From contig NZ_NISX01000002.1 in the NCBI RefSeq assembly GCF_002591895.1, positions 274,597-338,596 on the forward strand: a stretch of DNA of 64,000 nt, in the 5' to 3' direction. The position numbers and the translations under genes are program-made. Each line of letters starts with the position of its first letter. Within the stretch, counting starts at the first letter, position 1. Below are positions 17,304 to 25,731 of the stretch, piece by piece. This DNA is from Lacimicrobium alkaliphilum. GTDB taxonomy: Bacteria; Pseudomonadota; Gammaproteobacteria; Enterobacterales; Alteromonadaceae. The notes below the pieces were generated by a model. That model was not told the DNA's origin, did no database searches, and saw nothing but the letters and a program-made list of their open reading frames with translations.

Positions 17304-17870
17304 ATGACACTTACTCCTTCACTGTCTTCTTTTGTGATGCACTTCGGTGAAATGGGCAGTCGCTGGGGCTTTAACCGCACAGTGGGTCAAATGTATGCCT
17401 TATTAGTGATCAGCGAAGCGCCTTTAAGTGCCAGTGATATCGCTGAGGCACTGTCTATTTCCCGCGGCAACGTGAGCATGGGCCTTAAAGAGTTGCAATC
17501 CTGGCAACTGGTACAGATCAGCCACCAGCCGGGTGATCGCAAGGAGTATTTTACGGCGCTTGGCAGTATCTGGGATATGGCTAAGCGGGTAATGGAAGAA
17601 CGCCGCAAACGGGAAATCGACCCCACGTTATCCTTACTACGTACTATATTACTCGATAGTACCGAGCAGCAGGAAACGGATCATGCACGCCAGCGTCTGC
17701 AGGAAATTCACGACTTGCTCGAATCGCTGACTAAATGGACAAACGAGCTGCAGCGGCTCAGCCCTGAGAACCTTAATACCCTGCTAAAACTCAGTTCAGG
17801 GGTAGGCAAGGTACTGGATATGAAAGATAAATTTATTACCAGGGATATCAGGCCTCAGGGAGAACGCTGA
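17304..17870 (+). CDS. GbsR/MarR-type transcriptional regulator
   Basis: A winged helix-turn-helix regulator. From ATG 17304 it is 188 residues: GEMGSRWGFNRTVGQMYALL then LSASDIAEALSISRGNVSMG (recognition helix) and GDRKEYFTAL (wing). This is the GbsR-type arrangement, followed by a helical dimerisation tail. A longer frame from 17157 exists, but its first 49 residues have unbiased composition. The stop codon overlaps the cydA start by one base, so regulator and oxidase are one unit and it probably controls them, perhaps in response to respiration inhibitors or redox state (inference). Upstream at 17092-17099 and 17140-17147 lies an inverted pair TGGCGTAA/TTACGCCA that could be an operator. 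Confidence 0.82.
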   Translation: MTLTPSLSSFVMHFGEMGSRWGFNRTVGQMYALLVISEAPLSASDIAEALSISRGNVSMGLKELQSWQLVQISHQPGDRKEYFTALGSIWDMAKRVMEERRKREIDPTLSLLRTILLDSTEQQETDHARQRLQEIHDLLESLTKWTNELQRLSPENLNTLLKLSSGVGKVLDMKDKFITRDIRPQGER

Positions 17871-19234
17871 TGGACGATGTGCTCATACTGTCACGGCTAC
17901 AATTCGCCGCCAATATCAGTTTTCATATTCTGTTTCCCACAATTACCATCGCCCTTTGCTGGTTTCTGGCCTATTTCAAAATACGCTTCGATTTGTCCCG
18001 TGATCCGGTATGGATGCGGATCTACCGCTTCTGGGTTAAAGTTTTCGCCCTTAGCTTCGCCTTAGGTGTGGTCTCCGGCATTACCATGTCATTTCAGTTT
18101 GGTACCAACTGGCCAGGCTATATGGAGAAAGTCGGTAACATCGCCGGGCCTCTGCTGGGCTACGAAGTACTGACCGCGTTTTTTCTCGAAGCGACATTTC
18201 TGGGCATTATGCTGTTCGGTCAGGGCCGCGTGCCCAACTGGGTGCATACACTGGCCACCTTAATCGTGGCGCTGGGTACCTCTCTTTCGGCTTTTTGGAT
18301 CCTGGCGCTGAATTCCTGGATGCAGACTCCGGCGGGGTTCGAGATGCGCGACGGCATAGCCCATGTTACCGACTGGTGGGCGGTAATCTTTAACCCTTCT
18401 TTTCCTTACCGTCTGGCGCATATGTTGCTGGCCTCAATGCTTACCGCCTGTTTTCTGGTGGCCGGGCTGTCAGCTTATCGCCTGCTCAGAGGCGACACCA
18501 AAAAAGCACCCCGTATTGCGCTCAAAACAGCATTGTTTGCAGCAGCACTGGTGACCCCACTGCAAATTTTTGTCGGTGATTTGCACGGACTCAATACCCT
18601 GAAGCATCAACCACAAAAGGTCGCAGCCATGGAAGGAGTCTGGGAAACTGAGCGTGGTGCCCCATTGTTACTTTTTGCCATTCCCGATGAAACAAGCCGC
18701 AGTAATCATTTTGAAATTGGCATCCCCAAAGGCGCCAGCCTGATCCTGACCCATGATGCCGATGGCGAAATTCAGGGACTGAATGATTTTATTGGCGAAC
18801 ACCCGCCGGTCAAACCGGTATTTTACGGATTCAGATTGATGGTTGGCATCGGCATGCTGATGCTCGCGCTGGCCTGGCTCGGCAGCTGGCAACTATGGCG
18901 ACATAACACGCTCTCTCCTTTATTGCTTAAAGCGACATTTGCCATGACCTTTTCTGGCTGGGTTGCAACTCTGGCTGGCTGGTACGTGACAGAGATTGGC
19001 CGCCAGCCCTACCTGGTGAGCGGCGTACTCAGAACTGCCGATGCGGTAACCGATGTGGCACCGGGCAATGTGCTACTGACGTTCTGTTTATATGTCAGCC
19101 TCTACACCGTTTTACTGGTGGTGTATATCCGCACTTTACTGCGTCTGGCCCGTAAAGCCACGGAAGTAGAAGAGATCAACCAAAAGACTGATGAAAGCAC
19201 CACTAATGCGCCTATGGCACAAGGAGAAAGCTGA
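17870..19234 (+). CDS. cydA: Cytochrome bd-type quinol oxidase subunit I (short Q-loop, CioA-like)
   Basis: Quinol-oxidising subunit that binds the three hemes. The 454-residue protein has about nine membrane helices. Haem ligands are in conserved contexts: LQFAANISFH near the N-terminus, the region with SFPYRLAHMLLAS (second His) and the later segment. GWYVTEIGRQPY is the hallmark GRQP motif. The Q-loop is short, as in cyanide-insensitive oxidases (CioA) and unlike the 520-residue E. coli CydA. It is embedded between the GbsR-type regulator and cydB, overlapping both by one base. Confidence 0.93.
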   Translation: MDDVLILSRLQFAANISFHILFPTITIALCWFLAYFKIRFDLSRDPVWMRIYRFWVKVFALSFALGVVSGITMSFQFGTNWPGYMEKVGNIAGPLLGYEVLTAFFLEATFLGIMLFGQGRVPNWVHTLATLIVALGTSLSAFWILALNSWMQTPAGFEMRDGIAHVTDWWAVIFNPSFPYRLAHMLLASMLTACFLVAGLSAYRLLRGDTKKAPRIALKTALFAAALVTPLQIFVGDLHGLNTLKHQPQKVAAMEGVWETERGAPLLLFAIPDETSRSNHFEIGIPKGASLILTHDADGEIQGLNDFIGEHPPVKPVFYGFRLMVGIGMLMLALAWLGSWQLWRHNTLSPLLLKATFAMTFSGWVATLAGWYVTEIGRQPYLVSGVLRTADAVTDVAPGNVLLTFCLYVSLYTVLLVVYIRTLLRLARKATEVEEINQKTDESTTNAPMAQGES

Positions 19235-20232
19235 TGTTTGCCGATCATACTCTGCCTTTTATTTTTGTCGGCCTGATGGGGCTGGCGGTGTTGCTGTACG
19301 TCATTCTTGATGGCTATGACCTGGGCGTGGGGATCCTGTTGCCACTGAAAAATGAATCCCACAGCGATAAGATGATCGCTTCTATCGGCCCCTTCTGGGA
19401 TGCCAACGAAACCTGGCTGGTATTAGCGATTGGCGTTCTCTTTATCGCTTTTCCGGCAGCCCATTCGATGGTACTTAAGGCACTCTACCTGCCGGCCACA
19501 TTTATGCTGCTGGGCCTGATTCTGCGTGGAGTTGCGTTTGATTTTCGCGCTAAGGTTAAACCGGCGCGCAAAGGTATCTGGGACAAGGCCTTTAAGTTTG
19601 GCTCGCTACTGGCCAGCTTTATGCAGGGATACATGTTGGGTATGTATATTATGGGTTTCGAGCAAAGTCTGCAGGCCATGGCATTCGCCCTGCTCAGTGG
19701 TATTGGCGTTACTGCTGCCTATTGTTTTATCGGGGCCTGCTGGCTGATTATGAAAACCGAAAGCGACTTGCAAAAACGTGCTGTGGGCTGGGCCAGAAAG
19801 TGTGTCTGGGTTTGTTTTGCCGGAGTATTAGGCGTTTGTATTGTGAACCCACTCATCAATGAGCTGGTATGGCAGCGCTGGACCAGCCTGCCTTCCGCGC
19901 TGTTTATCTGGCCCATTCCGTTTATCAGCCTCAGTCTGTTCGCACTGTGCCATTTTGTTCTCAATCGTCTGCCTTTAAAAGATGATGCAGGATGCTGGCT
20001 ACCCTTCATTATCGCTTTGCTGATCTTTCTGTCCTGCTATCAGGGGCTGGCGGTCAGTTTCTTTCCGTATATTGTGCCGGGTCGGATGAATATCCTGGAA
20101 GCCGCCAGTGCACCTGAATCTCTGCGCTTTATTCTGATTGGTGCAGTCATTGTAGTGCCTTGTATACTCGCCTACACGGTGTTTTCGTACCGCGTATTCT
20201 GGGGCAAAGTGACAGAACTCAAGTACTACTGA
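19234..20232 (+). CDS. cydB: Cytochrome bd-type quinol oxidase subunit II
   Basis: Partner subunit of CydA, about eight to nine membrane helices in 332 residues. The N-terminus has YVILDGYDLGVGILLP, the conserved CydB signature, and GPFWDANETWLVL is also typical. Shares the start/stop overlap TGATG with cydA, so stoichiometric synthesis is likely. No cydDC genes are visible here. A very small hydrophobic frame follows at 20289. Confidence 0.94.
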   Translation: MFADHTLPFIFVGLMGLAVLLYVILDGYDLGVGILLPLKNESHSDKMIASIGPFWDANETWLVLAIGVLFIAFPAAHSMVLKALYLPATFMLLGLILRGVAFDFRAKVKPARKGIWDKAFKFGSLLASFMQGYMLGMYIMGFEQSLQAMAFALLSGIGVTAAYCFIGACWLIMKTESDLQKRAVGWARKCVWVCFAGVLGVCIVNPLINELVWQRWTSLPSALFIWPIPFISLSLFALCHFVLNRLPLKDDAGCWLPFIIALLIFLSCYQGLAVSFFPYIVPGRMNILEAASAPESLRFILIGAVIVVPCILAYTVFSYRVFWGKVTELKYY

Positions 20233-20288
20233 ACTGGTTAGTGGTACCGACCTGCTACCTTCACCCTTAGCATTTCAAGGATAACTCC

Positions 20289-20345
20289 ATGCTAGCCCTG
20301 ATTCTGATATGCCTTAGCACAGCGACGACTCTGCTGCTGGGCTGA
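20289..20345 (+). CDS. Possible 18-residue membrane microprotein after cydB
   Basis: ATG at 20289 has AAGGA eight to ten bases upstream and opens a short frame MLALILICLSTATTLLLG, ending with TGA at 20343-20345. It is almost fully hydrophobic. Small accessory subunits (CydX, CydH, or the DUF2474 protein of CioAB operons) are usually found just after cydB, but they are 29-45 residues. At 18 residues this is shorter than any I know. It may be a genuine tiny subunit, a decayed one, or chance. Confidence 0.35.
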   Translation: MLALILICLSTATTLLLG

Positions 20346-20421
20346 ATCCACCTTTTGTACACGTTCCGAGGTAACAAGTTCATGCCGAGGCGTTGCGATT
20401 TCGGCGCTTTATAGAAAAAGA

Positions 20422-20440
20422 CCGCGCCAAAACGGCGCGG
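20422..20440 (-). terminator. Rho-independent terminator reading on the minus strand
   Basis: CCGCGCC, loop AAAAC, GGCGCGG. Read on the minus strand the stem is followed by TCTTTTTC. It can terminate transcripts coming from the MFS gene at 20794-22089. On the plus strand the tail is weak. The stretch between it and the MFS stop (20441-20793, about 350 bp) contains no credible gene; a poly-A run lies near 20601. Confidence 0.75.
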
Positions 20441-20793
20441 CCAAAACACCTTCAGGGAATAACATCCTGAAATGGGCTATTGCCCGATTGGAAACCCGAC
20501 CAGCCCGGTTGGGGCCAGACCAGTCAGGCAGTAGTGTTAATACAAGTTCCGGACCAAAGTAATAAAATACAGCAAGATCAACCATTTAACTTTAAACTAT
20601 AAAAAAAAAGGAAACTGGATTGTCCCCCTTTAGTGACACCCTGTTCAGAAAACAATCTGCCTACCGGACGCTGACTGCAACAGTACTAAGGCAGGCAGCT
20701 TCTGAGTTAACGCCCTAAGGCCAAATGTCTGCAATTAACGACACAATTTCCAGAATAATGGCCTGATTAACACAACTTATTGATTATAAAAAG

Positions 20794-22089
20794 TTATTTT
20801 CTGTCATTAGTTGGCGACAATCGTTGATCGGGCTGTTCTTCCTGTGCATCTGTACTATGTCCTTCTGCCCGGGGATCCAGTTCTGCCATCACCGGGGTAT
20901 TCGGCGTGGTGGCAGAGAAAGCCACGTGCTCCTCCAAAGGTACAGGGGCCCGCACACTTCGACGCCAGAACAGAAATACCACGGTAATTGATGCCAGCAA
21001 TACAAAATAAATAAATAAGCCTTTGGCGCCAAAACCGTTGATAAACAAGGGGGCCAGCAGGGGCCCTGCCATTGCGCCCACGCTGTAACACAACAGCAGG
21101 CCCTGATTACCGGCAATAATCTGAGCAGGTTGTAACTCGTCACAGGCCTGACTCAGACTGATCGGATAGATCGCAAAAATCACACCACCGAGACTGGCCA
21201 CCAGCAAGGCTGTCAACCACGAGTCATCACGAAGTTCCAACAATACAAACAATACGCTTATTACCAGAGTCGCGAAAAATAGCGCGGTCAGAACGAGGCG
21301 CCGGTCGACCCTGTCAGAAAGCCGGCCAACCGGATATTGCAGACACATGCCGCCCAGAATCAGCCAGGCCACCATGTCCGTAATCTGACTCAGATCAAAC
21401 CCCATCAAAGAGAAGTATAAAGGCAGCAAACCATAGGCAACGCTGAGTAACAGGCCGGAAACAAAGCAACTGAATACCGCTGTGGGCGTCATTCTCATCA
21501 GCGCAAAGACAGAAAGTTTCTCATGCTTGTCAAAGTGCGGCATGTCTACCCGCGACAGGACCAGCGGAATCACCGATAATGAAGCCGCCAGTGCTGCAAC
21601 CACAAAGGGCAAAAGCATGGTGATATCGAGCTGTTTGAGCAGCATTTGCCCTATCACCATAGCGGCATAAAATAGCACCATATACAGCGCCATCATCCGA
21701 CCACGGATACGTACCGGGCTGCTGACCATAATCCAGGATTCAATCACCACCAGCAGCCCCCCTGTGGCAAAGCCCCCCAGTAACCTCAGAAACAGCCAGG
21801 TTTCCGGTGCCACAAACATGCCATACAGCAATGCTAAGCTGCATAGAATAGAGGCATACGCCGAATAAGCGCGGATGTGACCAACCCGCAAAATCAACCT
21901 GCTATTGATAAAGGTCCCTGCCATTAACCCGGTAAAATAAGCAGTAGATACAGCCCCAATCCAGAATGTGGAAACCTGCTCTTCTGCCAGGCGCAGGGTC
22001 AGCAATGTGGTCAGCAGACCGTGGCCTATTGAATAAATCAGCAGACTGATCAGCGGGGACGCCATGGATGTTAGTGCGGCTCTGGGCAT
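20794..22089 (-). CDS. MFS transporter (YcaD-like)
   Basis: Major facilitator with twelve predicted membrane helices in 431 residues. Start chosen at ATG 22089 (MPRAALTSMASPLISL); the longer frame begins with TTG. Motifs: LRLAEEQVSTFWIGAVSTAYFTG in the first part, R-x-RGRMMALYMV between halves, and GRLSDRVDRRLVL (the A-type loop in the second half). The pattern resembles the YcaD/UPF0226 type of putative transporter in proteobacteria. The C-terminal 50 residues are hydrophilic. Substrate unknown. The gene lies 244 bp downstream of metR on the same strand with its own putative operator at 22138-22157. Confidence 0.82.
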   Translation of the reverse strand: MPRAALTSMASPLISLLIYSIGHGLLTTLLTLRLAEEQVSTFWIGAVSTAYFTGLMAGTFINSRLILRVGHIRAYSAYASILCSLALLYGMFVAPETWLFLRLLGGFATGGLLVVIESWIMVSSPVRIRGRMMALYMVLFYAAMVIGQMLLKQLDITMLLPFVVAALAASLSVIPLVLSRVDMPHFDKHEKLSVFALMRMTPTAVFSCFVSGLLLSVAYGLLPLYFSLMGFDLSQITDMVAWLILGGMCLQYPVGRLSDRVDRRLVLTALFFATLVISVLFVLLELRDDSWLTALLVASLGGVIFAIYPISLSQACDELQPAQIIAGNQGLLLCYSVGAMAGPLLAPLFINGFGAKGLFIYFVLLASITVVFLFWRRSVRAPVPLEEHVAFSATTPNTPVMAELDPRAEGHSTDAQEEQPDQRLSPTNDRK

Positions 22090-22137
22090 AGTGATAAGAA
22101 AAAGAAATTCAAACAATTAGATAGCAGGAAATACCGC

Positions 22138-22157
22138 ACAGGTAAAATAAAACCTGT
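22138..22157. promoter_or_regulatory. Inverted repeat upstream of the MFS gene
   Basis: ACAGGT-N8-ACCTGT, 49 bp upstream of the chosen start codon. The size and position fit an operator. No regulator is known for it. Confidence 0.35.
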
Positions 22158-22333
22158 CGCTTAATAGTGCATTTATTGTGGTGTATAGTGGTTTCTCACA
22201 TTCGTTGACATAACCGGGTAGTTTTATTCGCCGGTAGTCATAGTCAAAAAGTCGTTAAGGTTTGTGTAAACGGGGCTACTGACTGAATAACAAGCCCTAT
22301 TTTAAATAGCGGATTCACCTGTTTTTGTTGCAC

Positions 22334-23248
22334 TTAATCTATGGGGTTTTGATGCCGACTCGTCAGCAGGGCTTCAAAGCTGCGGCGTACCACAGGCAGA
22401 AAATCCTGGACTTTGTCTCTGTTTGCCGCCTGATAGGCACCGTACAAGGTTTTGTTAAGTCCCTTGGGCCCCAGCGGCCGAATACACAGCAGTTGCTGGC
22501 GATCAAAGTCTTTTACCAACCAGTCGGGCACTGCCGCCACACCCAGTCCTGCAGCCACCATTTGCAGCATCACCGAACTGTTTGCCACCGTCTTCACGCT
22601 CTGTGGCTGACACATGGCCGGCTGCAAAAACTGACGGAACACATCCAGCTTTGCCAAAGGTACAGGATAGGTCAGCAAACGTCTGGATTTCAGATCTTCA
22701 GGCTGAATATAGTGCCGTGACGCTAACGCATCATTCAGCCCCATCACCAGCACCAGTTCAAATTCTCCAAGAGTTTCGTATTCGAGATCATCCAGCGCTA
22801 CTCTGTCATCGGTAAACAGCAGATCCAGCGACTGACGCTCCAGTTCCGTCACGCCATCAAACAGATTTTCTCCCTGAAGATCCACCCTGATATCAGCATA
22901 ACGCTGATTAAACTCAGTAATCGCCGGCAACAGCCATTGAAAGCAAGCATGACATTCAATGCCAATACGCAACTCTTCAACCCTATCGATTCCGCCTTTG
23001 AGTTCGGCCTCCACCTTAGTCACTCTGGGAATCACTTCCCGGGCCAGGTTGAGCAGCATCAGGCCTGATTCGGTGAAACGCAGCGGTTCTGTTTTACGCT
23101 CAAATAACCGTTCACCAATGCGGGATTCCAGCTCCTTAAGCTGGTGAGACAGCGCCGAGTGACTCATAAACAGCAGCGCCGAAGCACTCACCAGATTGCC
23201 GCCCCGCTCAAGTGCCAGCATGGTCTTTAAATGTTTCAGTTCAAGCAT
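22334..23248 (-). CDS. metR: LysR-family regulator MetR
   Basis: Activator of methionine genes with homocysteine as co-effector. The 304-residue protein starts MLELKHLKTMLALERGGNLV and has the LysR helix-turn-helix SASALLFMSHSALSHQLKEL at about residues 21-40, then the effector domain with IGIECHACFQWLLPAI. This is the MetR pattern. It is transcribed away from metE across a 98-bp gap that contains a perfect MetR box, the classical metR-metE divergon. Confidence 0.93.
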   Translation of the reverse strand: MLELKHLKTMLALERGGNLVSASALLFMSHSALSHQLKELESRIGERLFERKTEPLRFTESGLMLLNLAREVIPRVTKVEAELKGGIDRVEELRIGIECHACFQWLLPAITEFNQRYADIRVDLQGENLFDGVTELERQSLDLLFTDDRVALDDLEYETLGEFELVLVMGLNDALASRHYIQPEDLKSRRLLTYPVPLAKLDVFRQFLQPAMCQPQSVKTVANSSVMLQMVAAGLGVAAVPDWLVKDFDRQQLLCIRPLGPKGLNKTLYGAYQAANRDKVQDFLPVVRRSFEALLTSRHQNPID

Positions 23249-23250
23249 AG

Positions 23251-23263
23251 TGAAATTTCTTCA
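23251..23263. promoter_or_regulatory. MetR binding site
   Basis: TGAAATTTCTTCA matches the MetR consensus TGAANNTNNTTCA at every defined position. It sits between the metR start (23248) and the metE start (23347), so close to the metR start that bound MetR would also repress its own gene. A half-site (TGAA) follows at about 23272. Confidence 0.85.
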
Positions 23264-23346
23264 AGTTGCGCCTGAAAATCTTGCGCTTGTAGCCAACAGT
23301 CATGGCAGTGAATATACACGTCTAGATGGCTAAAAGGAACGAACAA

Positions 23347-25599
23347 ATGAAACTACACACGTTAGGATTTCCCCGTATCGGAGCGAAACGGGAATTGAAA
23401 CTTGCTCTTGAAGATTATTGGCAAGGCAACATCAACAAAACGCAATTTTTGCAGACAACGGCTGACATCCGCCAGAAGAACTGGTCAGCACAACAGCAAG
23501 CAGGAATTGAGTTACTGCCAGTGGGAGACTTTGCCAATTATGACCATGTTCTGAGTACCAGTCTTTATCTGGGCATTATTCCCGAGCGCTTTGCACATGA
23601 CAACAGTGATCCGCTGGATCTGGAGTTTCGCATCGCTCGCGGCCGTGCGCCTACAGGCTGCGCCTGTGCAGCGTCCGATATGACCAAATGGTTTAACACT
23701 AACTATCACTATATTGTGCCGGAACTGAGTCAGGATATGGATATTCAGGTGGATATTCAGCCACTGCTGACCCAAATAGACGAAGCCAGGCAATCAGGAC
23801 ATGAGGCAAAGCCGGTAATACTCGGCCCGCTTAGCTACCTCTATCTGAGTGCTTTTGAGGGCGATAAGCTACAACTTTTACCTCAACTTCTCGCAGGCTA
23901 CCAGCAGATTTTTGATAAGCTAAATCAGGCTCGGGTAAGCTGGCTGCAAATTGACGAACCCATACTGGGCCTGGAGCTCGACGAAAACTGGCAAGCAGCT
24001 TTTCGCCAGGCCTATGGCGAGCTGCGCCAGGGCAGTCTGAAGTTACTGCTGACCAGTTATTTTGCCAGTGTCGATCATCATCTGGACCTGATCGCCTCTC
24101 TGCCCCTGCACGGTGTGCATCTCGATTGCGTGGCAGAACCTACCGATATCCAGCTTGCCATCGACCTGCTGCCCCGCCACTGGGTCGTCTCCCTTGGGGT
24201 GATTGATGGGCGCAATATCTGGAAAACCGATCTTAGCGCCTTATATGAAAAACTGGAGCCGGTTTATGCGCAGCTGAATGGCAGAACCTGGCTGGCACCC
24301 AGTTGCTCTTTGCTGCACTGCCCGGTTGATCTGGAACAGGAGAATACACTGGATCCCCAGGTTAAGGGCTGGCTGGCCTTCGCCAGCCAGAAGTGCCACG
24401 AATTGTCATTGTTAAAAGACGCACTGCTCAGTGGCGATACCGCCGCGATTGAACAGTACTCAGCTCCGGTCAAAGCCAGGTTAACCTCCCGTGAGGCGGT
24501 CAACAAATCGCTCAGAGACAGGCTAGACAATCTTAAGCAGGTAGAGCGCAGTGAACCTTATCCGGTACGCAAACAACAGCAACAGGCGCTGGGGTTACCC
24601 TTACTGCCAACAACCACTATAGGCTCTTTCCCGCAAACAGCAGAGATACGCCAGATCAGAGCGGCCTACAAACGCAGGGAGTCGACATTGGAGCAATATA
24701 CCCGGGCCATGCAACAACAGATACAGGATTGCATCAGCCGTCAGGAAGAAATCGGACTCGACGTGCTGGTGCATGGTGAGCCGGAACGTAATGACATGGT
24801 GGAGTACTTCGCCGAATTTCTCGACGGCGTTACCAGCACCCGCTTTGGCTGGGTACAGAGTTATGGCTCCCGCTGTGTTAAACCTCCTGTGATCTATGGA
24901 GATGTCCGCCGCACACGAGCCATGACCACTGACTGGCTGAGTTATGCCCAGTCTCTTACTGACAAACCAGTAAAAGGCATGCTCACCGGTCCGGTAACCA
25001 TTTTATGCTGGAGCTTTGTGCGCGACGATTTAAGCCGCGATCAGGTGGCCAGACAAATTGCGCTGGCGGTCAGTGATGAGGTGGAAGATCTGATACGTAG
25101 CGGAATCAAGATCATTCAAATCGATGAGCCTGCTATTCGTGAAGGAATGCCGATAAAACAAAGTCAGTGGCAGGAGTATCTCAACTGGGCGGTAGCCAGC
25201 TTCCGTCTGGCCAGTGCCAGAGCGCCAGCCCCAGTGCAAATCCACAGTCATATGTGCTATTCAGAATTTAACGATATTCTGGATGCCATTATTGCTCTGG
25301 ATGCCGACGTACTGACCGTAGAGACCTCCCGCTCGAATATGGTGTTACTGGATGCCTTTAAACACAAAGCCTACCCAAATGACATCGGTCCCGGTGTTTA
25401 TGATATCCATTCACCCAATGTGCCTGACTCGGGTTGGATCACCAACTTGTTGAAAAAGGCGCTGGAGGTAGTGCCCGCTGAGCGACTATGGATTAACCCC
25501 GACTGTGGGCTCAAAACACGTGGCTGGGAGGAGACCCGTGCGTCTCTTGAAAATATGATAGATGCAGCGAGGCAGTTACGAAAAGAACTGGCGAAATAA
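23347..25599 (+). CDS. metE: Cobalamin-independent methionine synthase MetE
   Basis: Transfers a methyl group from methyltetrahydropteroyl-triglutamate to homocysteine. Start chosen at ATG 23347 (MKLHTLGFPRIGAKRELK), which matches the family and has AAAGGA about ten bases upstream; an in-frame ATG at 23326 would add seven residues. From 23347 the protein is 750 residues. The C-terminal catalytic domain has VHGEPERNDMVEYF and PTTTIGSFPQT, and the zinc ligands in IHSHMCYSEF (His, Cys), with Glu and the final Cys in NPDCGLKTRGW. All are present, so it is expected to be active. Confidence 0.97.
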   Translation: MKLHTLGFPRIGAKRELKLALEDYWQGNINKTQFLQTTADIRQKNWSAQQQAGIELLPVGDFANYDHVLSTSLYLGIIPERFAHDNSDPLDLEFRIARGRAPTGCACAASDMTKWFNTNYHYIVPELSQDMDIQVDIQPLLTQIDEARQSGHEAKPVILGPLSYLYLSAFEGDKLQLLPQLLAGYQQIFDKLNQARVSWLQIDEPILGLELDENWQAAFRQAYGELRQGSLKLLLTSYFASVDHHLDLIASLPLHGVHLDCVAEPTDIQLAIDLLPRHWVVSLGVIDGRNIWKTDLSALYEKLEPVYAQLNGRTWLAPSCSLLHCPVDLEQENTLDPQVKGWLAFASQKCHELSLLKDALLSGDTAAIEQYSAPVKARLTSREAVNKSLRDRLDNLKQVERSEPYPVRKQQQQALGLPLLPTTTIGSFPQTAEIRQIRAAYKRRESTLEQYTRAMQQQIQDCISRQEEIGLDVLVHGEPERNDMVEYFAEFLDGVTSTRFGWVQSYGSRCVKPPVIYGDVRRTRAMTTDWLSYAQSLTDKPVKGMLTGPVTILCWSFVRDDLSRDQVARQIALAVSDEVEDLIRSGIKIIQIDEPAIREGMPIKQSQWQEYLNWAVASFRLASARAPAPVQIHSHMCYSEFNDILDAIIALDADVLTVETSRSNMVLLDAFKHKAYPNDIGPGVYDIHSPNVPDSGWITNLLKKALEVVPAERLWINPDCGLKTRGWEETRASLENMIDAARQLRKELAK

Positions 25600-25636
25600 T
25601 AACGAAAAGTGGCGGATTTCCTGGCAAAAGTCCCTG

Positions 25637-25714
25637 CACCGCTGAGTCGCAAAGAACGCGGAGGTAACAGAGATTACAGATTCAAATCTCTGCGCCCTCT
25701 GTGACTCAGCGGTG
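25637..25714. repeat. Short CAGAG-type inverted repeat element
   Basis: A 78-bp unit whose arms both begin CACCGCTGAGTC (left from 25637; right, on the other strand, from 25714) and carry AGAG words like the elements at 3656 and 8067. The centre is only a few bases. Followed by GAAATTCTTTTTTTG, it can also fold as a hairpin with a T-tract and may serve as terminator for metE and, in the other direction, for the convergent EAL gene. Confidence 0.65.
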
Positions 25715-25731
25715 AAATTCTTTTTTTGTGT

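Noticed and set aside
20441..20793. Possible small RNA in the gap downstream of the MFS gene
   Set aside because: There are some short inverted words, but no convincing promoter plus terminator on one strand other than the MFS terminator.
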